The notes below the pieces were generated by a model, which worked only from the letters and a program-made list of their open reading frames with translations, made no database searches and was not told the origin of the DNA. From contig CABIYF010000007.1 of assembly GCA_902362875.1 (NCBI GenBank), forward strand, positions 59,556 to 123,555: a DNA stretch of 64,000 nucleotides. The letters are read 5' to 3'. A program made the position numbers and the translations under genes. Below, piece by piece: positions 25,564-36,228 of this stretch (the first letter of the stretch is position 1; each line of letters begins with the position of its first letter). This DNA comes from Eubacteriaceae bacterium (GTDB taxonomy: Bacteria > Bacillota > Clostridia > Lachnospirales > Lachnospiraceae).

Positions 25564-25592
25564 TTGCAAATAAAACAAACAGCCGATATAAT
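25564..25592 (+). promoter_or_regulatory. Promoter of the exonuclease gene
   Basis: TTGCAA (25564-25569), a 17-nt spacer and TATAAT (25587-25592) on the plus strand, 40 nt upstream of the coding start. Confidence 0.8.
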
Positions 25593-25631
25593 AAATCTAC
25601 GGATAACATTTTGTTCGCAGAAAGGATTTTT

Positions 25632-26558
25632 ATGGAACATAAACAACAACCTTTATTTTTTGATATAGAAACAACCGGACTTAGTGCCGACATCTCAGCA
25701 ATCACGCTGATCGGGTGCTGTGATATGGATAGAAACATCACACAGTGGTTTAATGAAGACGGCTTTTCCCAGAAACAGATTTTGTCTGATTTTCTTGCAT
25801 TTATAAAATCTTATGATACCCTTATAACATTTAATGGAACAACTTTCGATCTACCTTTTTTAACCAGTAAAATTAAAGAGTTCAAACTCAATGCATCTTT
25901 TGACCGCTATGAACATCTTGACCTTTATCAGATTTTGAAACCTTATAAAAATCTGTGGGGATTAAAAAATTTTCGCCAAAAAAATCTGGAAGAATATTTA
26001 GGTTTTCATCGTACTGACAAGTTATCTGGCAAAAAACTGATTAAAACTTATCAGAACTACCTTGAAAAAGGGGATACAAAAGATAAAGAAGCTGTGCTTT
26101 TACATAACAGAGAAGATCTCCTTGGTCTTCGTAATATTTATTCTCTGATGAGTTATCCAGCCTTACTTGATGGAAAATTTACTTTATCATCCTATTCGAT
26201 TGAAAATGATGAATTTCATGCATATCTTAATCTGGATCATGAAGTTCCTGTTTGCGGTAATTACAAAAAGTCTGGTATCTGTTTAACCCTGAAACATTCG
26301 AATGCTGTGCTTACATATCCTTTGGATGATGGACATTTAAAGCATTACCACAGAGACTACAAAAATTATTATTATCTTCCGATGGAAGATCTTGTGATCC
26401 ATAAAAGCATGAAGTCTTTTGTAGATACATCCAGTCTTGTTCGTGCGGATAAAGACAATTGTTATTCTAAATTTGTTCCGGGGGATAATTTTTTATCTAA
26501 CGAAAATGATGTGCTTAGTTTTTGCAGTGATATGATCTATTATCTTTTATCCAAATAA
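25632..26558 (+). CDS. RNase H-fold exonuclease, YprB-like
   Basis: DEDD-type exonuclease domain protein (308 aa). Acidic residues D11 and E13 (FFDIETTGL), D73 in ITFNGTTFDLPF and the aspartate of HNREDLLGL form the metal site. Between them is an HLDLYQILKPYKN...LKNFRQKNLEEYLG stretch typical of the YprB/ribonuclease H-like group. The C-terminal ~120 residues are less conserved. The start is ATG 25632 with AAAGGA 6 nt upstream; an upstream in-frame TTG is unlikely. It is divergent from ruvA and monocistronic. Substrate (DNA or RNA) is not determined. Confidence 0.82.
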   Translation: MEHKQQPLFFDIETTGLSADISAITLIGCCDMDRNITQWFNEDGFSQKQILSDFLAFIKSYDTLITFNGTTFDLPFLTSKIKEFKLNASFDRYEHLDLYQILKPYKNLWGLKNFRQKNLEEYLGFHRTDKLSGKKLIKTYQNYLEKGDTKDKEAVLLHNREDLLGLRNIYSLMSYPALLDGKFTLSSYSIENDEFHAYLNLDHEVPVCGNYKKSGICLTLKHSNAVLTYPLDDGHLKHYHRDYKNYYYLPMEDLVIHKSMKSFVDTSSLVRADKDNCYSKFVPGDNFLSNENDVLSFCSDMIYYLLSK

Positions 26559-26562
26559 GCAG

Positions 26563-26608
26563 AAAAAATTCCTCAGTCCAGATTTTATCTGATCTGAGGA
26601 ATTTTATT
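26563..26608. terminator. Bidirectional terminator between convergent genes
   Basis: AAATTCCTCAG and CTGAGGAATTT form an 11-bp stem, with an inner CAGAT/ATCTG hairpin. U-runs follow on both strands (ATTTTATT plus, TTTTTTC minus). It serves the exonuclease gene and the convergent PHP gene. Confidence 0.88.
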
Positions 26609-26683
26609 ATGCTCTCTATTTTACAGTCACTTTTACCTTTTTCACACATCCATTTCTTGCATATAGACTGCCTGTCAAACATC

Positions 26684-27427
26684 CTAAGGTCTTCCTATCT
26701 TCCTGATCTCGCGATGTTTCAAAATCTCCTGTTTTAATAAATCAACAGAACGGTTCACAACCAATTCTTCAGGGAAATTCATCTCTTTCAATAAAACTTC
26801 CACATGATCAAACACCCCTACCGCCGTTGATATATGAGAATCTGTATCTGCAACTACTAAAACATTCTTTTCTTCACATAGCCGAAGCATGATCTGTAAA
26901 TTCTCCCATGCATTCACTCTTGATGACAGACAATCCAAAGAACTATTATTAATCTCTAGCAATGTATGATTTTCTTTTGCTGCATCAACTATTGTTTCGT
27001 AATCAATTGGGATTCTTGCATCATCTGGATGGCTGATAATGTCGATCATTGGGTTTTCAATTGCTTTTACATATGCTTGTGTATTCTGTGCAACACTTCC
27101 TATTTCATAACATGGTGTATGGATTCCAGCAATTCGAATATCTAAAGTTTTCTCAATCAACTCTGCATCCATACTGAGACTTCCATCATAATCTATGATA
27201 TTAATTTCTGAACCAAACATCAGATCAATTCCATACATCTTTCTTGGAATGATTCTCATATTATGAAAATATATCTCATCACATGTCCCAGGAATCCCCT
27301 TTGCATGTTCTGTAATTCCTAAAAGCTCAAGTCCTTTATCTGCTGCTGCCTTTGCCATTTCTTGAACTGTTGAATAAGCATGTCCACTGGCAATTGTATG
27401 TGTATGTAGATCAAATTTAAATTCCAT
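26684..27427 (-). CDS. PHP-domain phosphatase, YcdX-like
   Basis: A 247-residue PHP metal-dependent phosphatase. Motifs are DLHTHT (H8, H10), LLGITEHAKG, GSEINIIDYDG, GIHTPCY, DIISHPDD and VVADTDSHIS, which together supply the trinuclear metal ligands of the YcdX group. Relatives hydrolyse small phosphate esters; the substrate is unknown here. It has its own promoter (TATAAT at 27464-27469). ATG 27427 is preceded by GAGG at a rather long spacing of about 10 nt. Confidence 0.85.
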   Translation of the reverse strand: MEFKFDLHTHTIASGHAYSTVQEMAKAAADKGLELLGITEHAKGIPGTCDEIYFHNMRIIPRKMYGIDLMFGSEINIIDYDGSLSMDAELIEKTLDIRIAGIHTPCYEIGSVAQNTQAYVKAIENPMIDIISHPDDARIPIDYETIVDAAKENHTLLEINNSSLDCLSSRVNAWENLQIMLRLCEEKNVLVVADTDSHISTAVGVFDHVEVLLKEMNFPEELVVNRSVDLLKQEILKHREIRKIGRP

Positions 27428-27463
27428 ATTACTAAAACCTCACTTTGTACTCCTTTTTATTCC

Positions 27464-27469
27464 ATTATA
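27464..27469 (-). promoter_or_regulatory. -10 element of the PHP phosphatase gene
   Basis: Perfect TATAAT on the minus strand, placed directly after the valS terminator. The -35 region (TTTCGA) is weak. Confidence 0.5.
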
Positions 27470-27502
27470 CGACAAAATTTTATATTTCGAAAGTATTGCT
27501 GT

Positions 27503-27550
27503 AAAAAGCAAGAGAAAGGATCAAAAGATTCTTTCTCTTGCTTTTTTACT
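27503..27550 (-). terminator. Terminator of valS
   Basis: A perfect 16-bp stem (27503-27518 with 27531-27546) around a 12-nt loop, followed by TTTTTAC on the minus strand. It lies 15 nt beyond the valS stop. Confidence 0.92.
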
Positions 27551-27564
27551 TTATTTATAGATCA

Positions 27565-30204
27565 TTATGAAATTCTTGTGATCTGCTCTTTTACCTGCTC
27601 TAACATCTGCTGATATTTTGCAAGTTTGTCTTTTTCTTCCTGAACTTTTGCTTCTGGTGCTTTGCTTACGAATCTTTCATTTCCAAGCATTCCTTCACAA
27701 CGTTTGATCTCTCCTGTCAGACGTTTCTCTTCTTTTGCAAGACGTTCTTTTTCTTTCTCAATATCAACTAACTCTGCAAATGGCATGTAAATAACTGCTC
27801 CTGCGATCACTGTTGATACAGCATCGTCTCCGATTCCGTCTTTGTTATCCTGGATGATAACTTCACTTGCATATCCAAGTGTTGCAAAGAATACTTTACC
27901 CTGTTCAAAGATATCTCGGATCTCTGCGTCTTCAGATACTACATAAACCTGTGCTTTCTTCTTAGGAGATACGTTCATCTCTGCACGAACATTACGGATT
28001 CCTCTGACTGCTTCTTTGATCGTCTCTACTGCCTTCTCGTCAGCTTTAAAGTTCCATTCTTCTTTAAAGACTGGCCAGTTTGCTAACATAATGGATTCTT
28101 CATCTGTTAAGTTGCAGTAAATCTCTTCTGTGATAAATGGCATATATGGATGTAACAGTTTTAATGCTTCTGTTAAAACTGTATTTAATGTCCAGAGTGC
28201 TGCTGCCTTTGTCTGGTCTTCGTCATTATAAAGACGAGGTTTTACCATCTCGATATACCAGTCGCAGAATTCTTCCCATAAGAAGTCATTTAATTTCTGA
28301 ACTGCGATTCCAAGTTCGTATTTCTCCATGTTGTCTGTGACATCTTTGGCAAGTGTATTTAATTTGGATAAGATCCATTTATCTGCACTTGTCAGATCTT
28401 CTAATTTGACGTCAGAGAAATCTGCCTGCTCTAGATTCATCATAATGAAACGAGATGCGTTCCAGATCTTGTTTGCAAAGTTACGGCTTGCGATAACACG
28501 TTTTTCTGTGTAACGCATGTCATTTCCAGGAGCGTTTCCTGTGATCAGTGTAAATCTTAAGGCATCTGCACCATACTGTGCGATGACATCTAATGGGTTG
28601 ATACCATTTCCAAGAGATTTACTCATCTTACGTCCCTGTTCGTCACGGACTAATCCATGGATCAGTACTGTGTTAAATGGACTCTTTCCTGTCTGCTCAT
28701 ATCCTGAGAATACCATTCTGACTACCCAGAAGAAGATGATATCATATCCTGTTACCAGTGTGTTTGTAGGATAGAAGTAATCTAATTCTTTTGTCTTCTC
28801 TGGCCATCCAAGTGTTGAGAAAGGCCAAAGAGCTGAGCTGAACCATGTATCTAATGTATCTTCATCCTGTGTAAAATGTTTGCATCCGCACTTAGGGCAA
28901 ACTTCTGGTGTTTCTCTTGCTACAACAACTTCTCCACATTCATCACAGTAGTATGCTGGAATTCTGTGTCCCCACCATAACTGTCTGGAAATACACCAGT
29001 CACGGATGTTTTCTAACCAGTGAAGGTATGTCTTTGTATAACGTTCTGGTACGAATTTAAGATCTCCATTCTTAACAGCTTCGATCGCTGGTTTGGCAAG
29101 TTCGTCCATCTTTACAAACCACTGTGGTTTGATCATAGGCTCTACAGTTGTTCCGCAGCGGTCATGTGTTCCTACGTTATGTTCATGTTCTTTGATCTTA
29201 ACTAAATATCCCTGTTCTTCTAAGTCAGCAACGATTGCCTTTCTTGCTTCATAACGGTCCATACCTTCGTATTTACCACCATTTTTATTGATCGTTGCAT
29301 CGTCATTTAAGATATTGATCTCTGGAAGATCGTGGCGTTTTCCAACTTCAAAGTCATTTGGATCGTGTGCTGGTGTGATCTTAACGGCACCTGTTCCAAA
29401 CTCGCGGTCTACATATTCATCTGCTACAACTGGAATCTGACGGTTGCATAATGGCAATTCTAACATCTTGCCAACTAAGTGTGTATATCTTTCATCATCT
29501 GGATGAACTGCAACTGCAGAGTCTCCTAATAATGTCTCTGGACGTGTTGTAGCGATCTCTACATATTCACCTTCGCTTCCAACGACTGGATATTTGATGT
29601 GCCAGAAATGTCCTGCCTGATCTTCGTATTCTACTTCTGCATCAGAAATGGATGTCTGGCAGACTGGACACCAGTTAATGATTCTTGATCCACGGTAGAT
29701 ATAACCTTTTTCATATAATTTAATGAAAACTTCTTTGACTGCTTCAGAGCATCCTTCATCCATTGTGAATCTCTCACGATCCCAGTCACAGGAAGATCCA
29801 AGTTTCTTCATCTGTTCAATGATCGTTCCGCCGTATTCTTCTTTCCATTCCCAGGCACGCTCTAAGAATTTCTCTCTTCCAAGATCTTCTTTCTCGATTC
29901 CTTCTTCTTTGAGTGCGTTGATGATTTTTACTTCTGTTGCAATACTTGCATGGTCTGTTCCTGGTACCCATAATGCATTGTATCCCTGCATCTTTTTAAA
30001 ACGGATCAGGATATCCTGAAGTGTCTCATCTAACGCATGTCCCATATGAAGTTTTCCTGTGATATTTGGAGGTGGGATTACGATCGTATATGGTTGTTTT
30101 GTCTCATCTACTTCGGCATGGAAATATTTGTTATCCAGCCATTTCTGATACAGGCGTTCTTCAATCGCACCTGGATCATACGTTGTTTCTAATTCTTTCT
30201 TCAT
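27565..30204 (-). CDS. valS: Valyl-tRNA synthetase
   Basis: Class Ia synthetase charging tRNA-Val, 879 residues. HIGH motif in [13 protein letters not shown], editing domain ([18 protein letters not shown]), zinc-binding-like cysteines (CDECGEVV...CPKCGC), KMSKS in [11 protein letters not shown], anticodon domain and C-terminal coiled coil ([18 protein letters not shown]). It is the last gene of a transcript with four hypothetical genes upstream (11-nt gap). No T-box leader is seen near it. Confidence 0.97.
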   Translation of the reverse strand: MKKELETTYDPGAIEERLYQKWLDNKYFHAEVDETKQPYTIVIPPPNITGKLHMGHALDETLQDILIRFKKMQGYNALWVPGTDHASIATEVKIINALKEEGIEKEDLGREKFLERAWEWKEEYGGTIIEQMKKLGSSCDWDRERFTMDEGCSEAVKEVFIKLYEKGYIYRGSRIINWCPVCQTSISDAEVEYEDQAGHFWHIKYPVVGSEGEYVEIATTRPETLLGDSAVAVHPDDERYTHLVGKMLELPLCNRQIPVVADEYVDREFGTGAVKITPAHDPNDFEVGKRHDLPEINILNDDATINKNGGKYEGMDRYEARKAIVADLEEQGYLVKIKEHEHNVGTHDRCGTTVEPMIKPQWFVKMDELAKPAIEAVKNGDLKFVPERYTKTYLHWLENIRDWCISRQLWWGHRIPAYYCDECGEVVVARETPEVCPKCGCKHFTQDEDTLDTWFSSALWPFSTLGWPEKTKELDYFYPTNTLVTGYDIIFFWVVRMVFSGYEQTGKSPFNTVLIHGLVRDEQGRKMSKSLGNGINPLDVIAQYGADALRFTLITGNAPGNDMRYTEKRVIASRNFANKIWNASRFIMMNLEQADFSDVKLEDLTSADKWILSKLNTLAKDVTDNMEKYELGIAVQKLNDFLWEEFCDWYIEMVKPRLYNDEDQTKAAALWTLNTVLTEALKLLHPYMPFITEEIYCNLTDEESIMLANWPVFKEEWNFKADEKAVETIKEAVRGIRNVRAEMNVSPKKKAQVYVVSEDAEIRDIFEQGKVFFATLGYASEVIIQDNKDGIGDDAVSTVIAGAVIYMPFAELVDIEKEKERLAKEEKRLTGEIKRCEGMLGNERFVSKAPEAKVQEEKDKLAKYQQMLEQVKEQITRIS

Positions 30205-30215
30205 CTCTAAACTCC

Positions 30216-31232
30216 TTATTCTATAGTTTCAGAATCTGTTTGTTCACCGATTCCTTCTAAAATCTGCTCATGCCGGATCAGTTCCTTGCTACATATATCT
30301 TTTCTCTGATTTAATGCATTCAGGTAATCCCTTCGTTTGATCAGATCATATAAAACCTTTGGATGATACATCCAGAATCCAGATGTCTTCCACTGGTTCT
30401 TGTCTAATAATTGTTCCAGATCAGCAGATGCCTCAAGGATCGCATCACTAAATCTTAATCTGGCTGACACTTTACCACAAAAATCAAATAATTTCCACTG
30501 TTCTGGTGAAATATATGAAAAGACATTTTCAAATTTCTCGTAGTAAAATTTCAGATCATTTCCAATCTCCCTTTTGTCATCTTCCAGACGTCGGCCTGTA
30601 TGACCTTTGTGGGTAACCATCATCTCTAACAGTTTTAACTGGTCAGAAGCTTTCTTGTGTGACTGAAATAAGATCAGCAGGAATAATACCACGATCACTG
30701 CCGCACACGCAAGCTGCCATGCATACTGCTTGACTGGCACTGTAAAATGATACAGATAAAATCCTGTCACACAAACAGCCGCAACAGCCATTAAGAAAAA
30801 GGAAATCAGTATTGCTTTCTTGTTCTTCTTCTTTTCATAAACTGAGGCAATCCTGCCGTCCATGGAAATCTCTTCTTCATTGGCACGTGCAAGTTCTTTT
30901 TCGAGCTGTTTTTGTTCTCCTTCCAGTGAATTAATGGAATTGATTCCTGTTTTTAATTCTTCTTCGCGTTCCCATAGATCAAAGAACTCTTCATCACTGA
31001 CTCGTCCTTCACAAACATCATAGAATTCTCTTGCAAATGCCCGGTAATAAGCCCTTGCTTTTTCTTCTACTTCTGTTTTCGCATCAAAATCTTTCTGATC
31101 CAGCTTTCTAAGATCACTGATCTGTTCATCAATCTTATCAATCTCTGATTCATATAATTCCACAAGGCGTTTCTCTATGGTGATCTCACTGTCATTCAAC
31201 AGGTCATTAGATAATCTCTGCTTTGTATTCAT
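30216..31232 (-). CDS. Coiled-coil membrane protein of unknown function
   Basis: 338 residues, not recognised. Predicted from sequence: long charged helices or coiled coil at about 10-155 ([37 protein letters not shown]), then two hydrophobic segments at about 160-180 and 190-210 separated by a few residues, then another soluble helical region. This suggests a hairpin membrane anchor with both ends cytoplasmic. It overlaps the preceding TPR gene by 26 nt and is followed 11 nt later by valS, so translation is probably coupled. It belongs to the hypothetical cluster 30216-36190. Confidence 0.7.
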   Translation of the reverse strand: MNTKQRLSNDLLNDSEITIEKRLVELYESEIDKIDEQISDLRKLDQKDFDAKTEVEEKARAYYRAFAREFYDVCEGRVSDEEFFDLWEREEELKTGINSINSLEGEQKQLEKELARANEEEISMDGRIASVYEKKKNKKAILISFFLMAVAAVCVTGFYLYHFTVPVKQYAWQLACAAVIVVLFLLILFQSHKKASDQLKLLEMMVTHKGHTGRRLEDDKREIGNDLKFYYEKFENVFSYISPEQWKLFDFCGKVSARLRFSDAILEASADLEQLLDKNQWKTSGFWMYHPKVLYDLIKRRDYLNALNQRKDICSKELIRHEQILEGIGEQTDSETIE

Positions 31233-32007
31233 CTTTCCACTTCCCTAACGTTGTTTTTACTAACCGGCGGGTCATGCTTTTATCTGCCTTCTTTCTATGA
31301 TAATCTATTTTGGCCAGTTTATCAAACTGTTCTTTCTCAAAAATCTCTTTTTCGCATTGTTTGAGATTCTCATATATGGTTTTACAATGTTCCTCGTCAA
31401 AGGAAACTGTTTTTCCATCTTCGATAAAGCTTTCTTCATCCCCGCTCAAATAGGATATCATAAAATACGCTTCCTGAATCTGTTTTTCTGGTTTTAACAT
31501 CAATGCTTTGCGAAAAGATTCTTTGGCCTCTTCAAAGCAAAACATTCTGCTTTGGCATAATCCCATATGATACCATACCTGCATCTGCTCATTTGGATTT
31601 AATTTGCCGGATACCATCTCAAGCTTCTGGTAAGATGTGAGTGCCATCAGGTATAAATGGTGTTTCAGATACATATCTGCCAGAAGTTTTTGTTTCTTTG
31701 CAGCAGAATATAAATATGTTGTTCTTATCTTCTGCTGGAACTGAATCTTCTCATCTGATGTAAAATAATTCTGAAAATTTATGATCTCCTTGACCTGCTG
31801 CACCGCATCTTCGCTTTTGATTTCCAGATTCAGATATTCTTTTAAATAATTTCTCAGCGGACGATCCAGTCCTTCACTTAGAAAGAAGATCAGGTAATGT
31901 TCCAAAAGCCAGCAAAGTTCTTCGTAGCTTTGAAAACTGCGGTTGATCTTATGGATCGTATATGCTGTTTTGGCAGGTTTTGTCTCACACAAAACGATCT
32001 TACTCAT
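31207..32007 (-). CDS. TPR-like protein of unknown function
   Basis: 266 residues starting at ATG 32007 (GAGGTGA upstream); the frame extends further but those codons lie inside the upstream gene. The N-terminal ~100 residues are helical (RSFQSYEELCWLLEHYLIFF). The middle has tetratricopeptide-like repeats (YLMALTSYQKLEMVSGKLNP, WYHMGLCQSRMFCFEEAKES, FRKALMLKPE). The C-terminus is basic. Start and stop codons overlap its neighbours (8 nt with the upstream gene, 26 nt with the downstream one), implying tight co-expression. Probably a protein-protein adaptor; function unknown. Confidence 0.72.
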   Translation of the reverse strand: MSKIVLCETKPAKTAYTIHKINRSFQSYEELCWLLEHYLIFFLSEGLDRPLRNYLKEYLNLEIKSEDAVQQVKEIINFQNYFTSDEKIQFQQKIRTTYLYSAAKKQKLLADMYLKHHLYLMALTSYQKLEMVSGKLNPNEQMQVWYHMGLCQSRMFCFEEAKESFRKALMLKPEKQIQEAYFMISYLSGDEESFIEDGKTVSFDEEHCKTIYENLKQCEKEIFEKEQFDKLAKIDYHRKKADKSMTRRLVKTTLGKWKDEYKAEII

Positions 32008-33031
32008 TAAAATCACCTCTTTCCAGATATATGATCTGCTGCCATGTCTGATAGCTGGCAGGACGTATCTTGCCAAATCCCAGATCTGTTATCTTGATCT
32101 TACACTGGTCTGCTTTGATATATTCTCCCTGTATCTTTAATTTGTATACAATATCTGCATCCTTCTTCATTCCGTCAAGCGGCATACGAATAGATGCTTT
32201 CTTCATTCCAGAACGATTTCTTACCTCAAAGCTTAACCCATTGATCCCAGATACAAAAATCTCCATCTCACCTTTGCTCTCCTCCCATGGTCTTCCTTCC
32301 ATGATGAGCGGGCAGAACATATCTCTGCCGTGATGATGTACAACCAGCCCGATCTGGCTGATCGTTGTATGACTTATAACTTCTGGAGTTTTTTTCTCTC
32401 CCTGTCTGTTTGCACACAGATAAGCTGCTCCGCATGCGAAGAGATGTTTTCCCATAAACACTCTTCTTCCGATGCAGAGTGCATTCGTTGACTGGCTGAA
32501 CCAGTTTCCATCAAAACCTTCCCCGCACAAATATACGGTCGTTGTAACTCCCTTTGCCAGTGCCTGTTTGATGATCGTTAAAAATGCTGCATCTTTTTCC
32601 TGATCTGTAACAGCATTTTTGATCTGTTCGGTATAATCTTTTGCCTCAACAAGCATGGTATCTTTTTGTTTCTTCACCTCATAATATACAAAATGTTTTC
32701 TTGTATAATCAAAAATTCCTGAATTTCCTTTTTGCAGATTGTCGCCTCGAAATCCCACAATTCCAAGTGCTGCTTCTTCCTTCGTATAAAAGCTCACCCG
32801 TCCTTGTTCTAATCCAGATCTGATGCATTGTTCCTCCGCATTCTTTACGATCTGTCCTGTTGCATCATCAAAGACCACTGCAATCTTTCCTTCTTCCTGT
32901 GCCTTTGCAGTCTGGATCACAAATTCTACCCTCGATCTGCCATAGGAAAGTGGATCTTCTTCTTTAATTTTTCCATGATCAGATACACATATATATGCCT
33001 GATCTCCTTCAAAATGTATCGCCGTCTGCAT
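32000..33031 (-). CDS. Degenerate Hsp70/actin-fold protein (possibly DUF5716)
   Basis: 343 residues. The second half contains VYLCGEGFDGNWF (about 167-178) and MGKHLFACGAAYLCANR (193-209), which resemble the adenosine motif and following helix of Hsp70/actin ATPases. GIFDYTRKHFVYYEV (about 105-119) would be a degraded phosphate-2 loop. The C-terminal ~100 residues look like beta strands. I recall Lachnospiraceae families called DUF5716/DUF5717 with this pairing, but cannot confirm it. It lies 3 nt after the 1051-residue protein gene, so the two probably act together. ATP binding is uncertain because catalytic residues look eroded. Confidence 0.6.
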   Translation of the reverse strand: MQTAIHFEGDQAYICVSDHGKIKEEDPLSYGRSRVEFVIQTAKAQEEGKIAVVFDDATGQIVKNAEEQCIRSGLEQGRVSFYTKEEAALGIVGFRGDNLQKGNSGIFDYTRKHFVYYEVKKQKDTMLVEAKDYTEQIKNAVTDQEKDAAFLTIIKQALAKGVTTTVYLCGEGFDGNWFSQSTNALCIGRRVFMGKHLFACGAAYLCANRQGEKKTPEVISHTTISQIGLVVHHHGRDMFCPLIMEGRPWEESKGEMEIFVSGINGLSFEVRNRSGMKKASIRMPLDGMKKDADIVYKLKIQGEYIKADQCKIKITDLGFGKIRPASYQTWQQIIYLERGDFNE

Positions 33032-33034
33032 ATT

Positions 33035-36000
33035 TTATTCCTCTGTCATTGGTTTGATCAACTGTGTCATCATTGTTTTTACCGCATAACGCTCCATCTT
33101 TGACTGAATATTCTCATCCTGCTGATGGATCAAAAGTTCATTTAATTCATAAAACCGGCTGCCCTGACTGTATTTCATATGGTCTGATACGATCACATCT
33201 TCTCTGTGCCGTCTTAGTTCTCCTGTTACACTGACATAACAGTCTGACAGTTCGTGATGAAAGACTGCCAGTGACAAAACATAATATCCCGGAAGCAGTT
33301 CATTCATTGCCTCCTCGATCCAATGTCCATTGTCGCTGTCCATATAATGGAAGACTACATTGACACCGCTTTTTGCATAAAACTGTACAAATGTTTTGGC
33401 ACAAAGGTATTTCGGCAGTGAGATCACATCAACATACTCAAACAATACTGGAAGAATATGATCTGTTCTGATGATCTGATAGTCTTTGATCTTCTCAATA
33501 CGTTTTAAGCAACGCTGCGGCAATTCTTCTCTCTGGTCTTTGTAATAATCAAGATATAACTGCTGATAGATCCAGTCCATTTTCCCCTGATCGATCTTGT
33601 CACCGATCAATTCATAAAATTTCTCTGGAAGTTTTTTCTCATTCTCATATGCATAATTTACATATTCAACGAGCATTGCATCAATCAAACCTTTATCTGT
33701 TTCTACCTGATTTAAATATTCTTCAAATACTTTAAATTCTGTTCCATCCACGCCATCTGCGATGCATGCTCTTAACACACTTTCCACAAAGACTCTGTCA
33801 TACATGCCGACTTTCTGTCCAACATCGAAAACTGACAGCATCTCTTCTTTTGTTCCATGGAAATATTTCTGCAGATATCCGATCACTTCGCTGTTTTCAT
33901 TTCCAGATTCAAACGATGCCATACACATCTCTACCAGAAGATCTGAACGTCTGTTACTCAATGTCGTTAATGCATACAGACAGACCTCTTTGAGCTGGTC
34001 TTTATCAAGGAATTGATATCCATACTGTCCGATTCCTTTCAATGCATCTTCATACAGCCCTGCTGCAATAAAGTAACCGATCATATGTCTCCTGTTCTCA
34101 TCTTTTAAATTCTTCCATTCAACATAAGACAGTGCGTTCTTTAATTCTTTCTGTAATTCATGTTCTTTGTAATAGTCAAGGACCTTCTCAAACAATTCCT
34201 GTTCGTAATCCAGATCTAAATTCCTGCTTTTGAGTGCATATAACACAACTGGGAAATCTTCTTCCTTAAGTTTTGTTTTTGCTCCAAATCCTGCAGCTTT
34301 ATACATAACAAAATGTTCGTTGCTTCCGTCAGCCGCCTCACAATACATCTCTGTCTGTTCTCTTGTAAAGACTGCTTTCAGCTGATATGCAACCGATCCA
34401 ATGTAGCGATTTCCTTCGCTGTCGAAAAATATAAATCCTGCATTTGGATCAAAGATCTCTACATAACAATTTTGTTCTGACAGATAACATACATCCAGAT
34501 TCTTCTTCCAGTCCTGGCTGATCTCTGCTTTCTGAATAAATTCATTGTCACATATAAGTTTCTGTGCGAAAACAATATTCCCGAGGTCATCTCTTACCCC
34601 TTCATCCTGAAGAAGTTCCTCGTAGTAATAACGGTATAACAGGATAAGGTCTTCGTTGATCTGCCCTTTTTTTAGCTCTTCTCTTAAAAATGTACGGATC
34701 AGTTCTTCATAATTCGGGAAGATCTTATGGTAGTTTCGTCTGTTATGTACAACGTTTGCAAACAGACGGCTTTGTTCCTCCGCTCCAAGACTTGTGCTGT
34801 ATGTAAAATACATGAGAATCTCTTCTGGCAGCAGCGGATACTCTCCTTTTGGAATCGTTCTTAAAAATGCTTCCTGTAAGCCGATCAGCTGCACGCCTCT
34901 TTGCAGTGCTTCTTCATAGTACGGATGACAGTCTTCATCCATACAGTTTCCCTGAATCATAAGGGCACAGATTGCCTGTAATACATCGGTCTGTGGATAT
35001 TCCTTGTAAATGCACATAAACAGCCAGAGGATCTCTTCGGAAAATATCTTGTTCCTTGAAACAAGGAAGCATATCTTTCCGATCAGTCTTGTGTTTAGGA
35101 TCTTCTCCTGTGCGCCAAGTTCGAGAACCCATAGTTCATAAGAATCTATATACGTTAACAGTTGTTCGTCTTCTCCAAGAATACAGCAGCCTTCAAAACG
35201 CAGCAGTGGATTCTGGCAGCCTTCCTGATATAATTCTTTGATCTGTTTCATCTTAAGTGCAGGATCTTTCATAAGTTCCTCACTTAAGTTCATCAGAAAC
35301 CAGAAGAGATATCCCTTGATCCTCATATCTTCACATTCATCATAAAGTATCTGAATCTCTTCTTTGGATTTCAGGATCGTATCTTCTTCTTTGTCATAGA
35401 ATGCCTGCAGATACCAGACATATCCCTGGCAGATCTTAAGGGATTCCTTCTTCGCATCTTCTGGAATACGCTCTTTGAGGTCTTCCTTTCCACATAGGAT
35501 ATCCAGATGCAGCTTCATAAGATCATATATACGATTCCTTACCGGATGATCCGGCATCTTATCAAGCACTGTTCTTGCACGTTCCGTGAATTGTTCCAGA
35601 CTGATCCTTCCGCTGCAAAAATCAATATACAGCTCATATAACTTCTTTTGTCTGAATTCTTCTTCTTTTTTTCTTTCACTTTTTTCTTCTTTGTATGTCA
35701 CTTCTATCTCGATCGTCTGATAGACAGTCTGCAGGATTAAATGATCCTTGTCTCCATCTCTTGGGATCGTTTTGAGATCTGCATAAATCGTCATCTGTCC
35801 ATCTTCAAAATCTTCTGCATGGAATGTATCCTTGTGAAGAGTTATAAACTTTCCTTCTGTCTTGATCCTTCCTGCAATATATCCCCATCCGTCTTTCCTT
35901 ACTGTGATCTCCAGTGGTTCATCCAGATTCGTGATCGTTGCGTGATACATCGTTTTTGTTACATCAAGCAGTACTGGGGACTTCTGTCCTGCACTTAATA

Positions 36001-36190
36001 AAAATTCTTCCAGGATCTGGTCTCTGTTCCTTCCCAGCAGCAGCTGATGATATAATTGTTTCTCTTTTTGTTTCTCTTTTTGTTTATCTTTCAGAAATTC
36101 TTCTTTAAACGCTTCAGAAAAAAAGAGCGTTTTTGCTCTTTGTTGATCTTCTTTCGCGATATTTGTAAACTTTTCTAATGATTCTGACAT
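33035..36190 (-). CDS. Large helical-repeat protein of unknown function (possibly DUF5717)
   Basis: 1051 residues from ATG 36190 (AAGGAG 12 nt upstream, somewhat far); an upstream TTG at 36217 has no ribosome site. No signal peptide or membrane segment is visible, so it is probably cytoplasmic. The N-terminus is charged and helical. About 55-180 looks beta-rich (ITVRKDGWGYIAGRIKTEG, FHAEDFEDGQMTIYADLKT). The long remainder reads as irregular alpha-helical repeats (for example YELYIDFCSGRISLEQFTER). The C-terminal part returns to beta-like sequence (YYVLSLAVFHHELSDCYVSV). First gene of the five-gene transcript ending in valS. Confidence 0.65.
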   Translation of the reverse strand: MSESLEKFTNIAKEDQQRAKTLFFSEAFKEEFLKDKQKEKQKEKQLYHQLLLGRNRDQILEEFLLSAGQKSPVLLDVTKTMYHATITNLDEPLEITVRKDGWGYIAGRIKTEGKFITLHKDTFHAEDFEDGQMTIYADLKTIPRDGDKDHLILQTVYQTIEIEVTYKEEKSERKKEEEFRQKKLYELYIDFCSGRISLEQFTERARTVLDKMPDHPVRNRIYDLMKLHLDILCGKEDLKERIPEDAKKESLKICQGYVWYLQAFYDKEEDTILKSKEEIQILYDECEDMRIKGYLFWFLMNLSEELMKDPALKMKQIKELYQEGCQNPLLRFEGCCILGEDEQLLTYIDSYELWVLELGAQEKILNTRLIGKICFLVSRNKIFSEEILWLFMCIYKEYPQTDVLQAICALMIQGNCMDEDCHPYYEEALQRGVQLIGLQEAFLRTIPKGEYPLLPEEILMYFTYSTSLGAEEQSRLFANVVHNRRNYHKIFPNYEELIRTFLREELKKGQINEDLILLYRYYYEELLQDEGVRDDLGNIVFAQKLICDNEFIQKAEISQDWKKNLDVCYLSEQNCYVEIFDPNAGFIFFDSEGNRYIGSVAYQLKAVFTREQTEMYCEAADGSNEHFVMYKAAGFGAKTKLKEEDFPVVLYALKSRNLDLDYEQELFEKVLDYYKEHELQKELKNALSYVEWKNLKDENRRHMIGYFIAAGLYEDALKGIGQYGYQFLDKDQLKEVCLYALTTLSNRRSDLLVEMCMASFESGNENSEVIGYLQKYFHGTKEEMLSVFDVGQKVGMYDRVFVESVLRACIADGVDGTEFKVFEEYLNQVETDKGLIDAMLVEYVNYAYENEKKLPEKFYELIGDKIDQGKMDWIYQQLYLDYYKDQREELPQRCLKRIEKIKDYQIIRTDHILPVLFEYVDVISLPKYLCAKTFVQFYAKSGVNVVFHYMDSDNGHWIEEAMNELLPGYYVLSLAVFHHELSDCYVSVTGELRRHREDVIVSDHMKYSQGSRFYELNELLIHQQDENIQSKMERYAVKTMMTQLIKPMTEE

Positions 36191-36228
36191 ATTCTTATTC
36201 TGCTCCTTGCCAACCAAAAGATTTTGTG

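Noticed and set aside
25436..25741. 101-codon minus-strand frame upstream of ruvA
   Set aside because: It overlaps the ruvA promoter, the LexA-like box and the divergent nuclease gene, with no ribosome site or recognisable domain.
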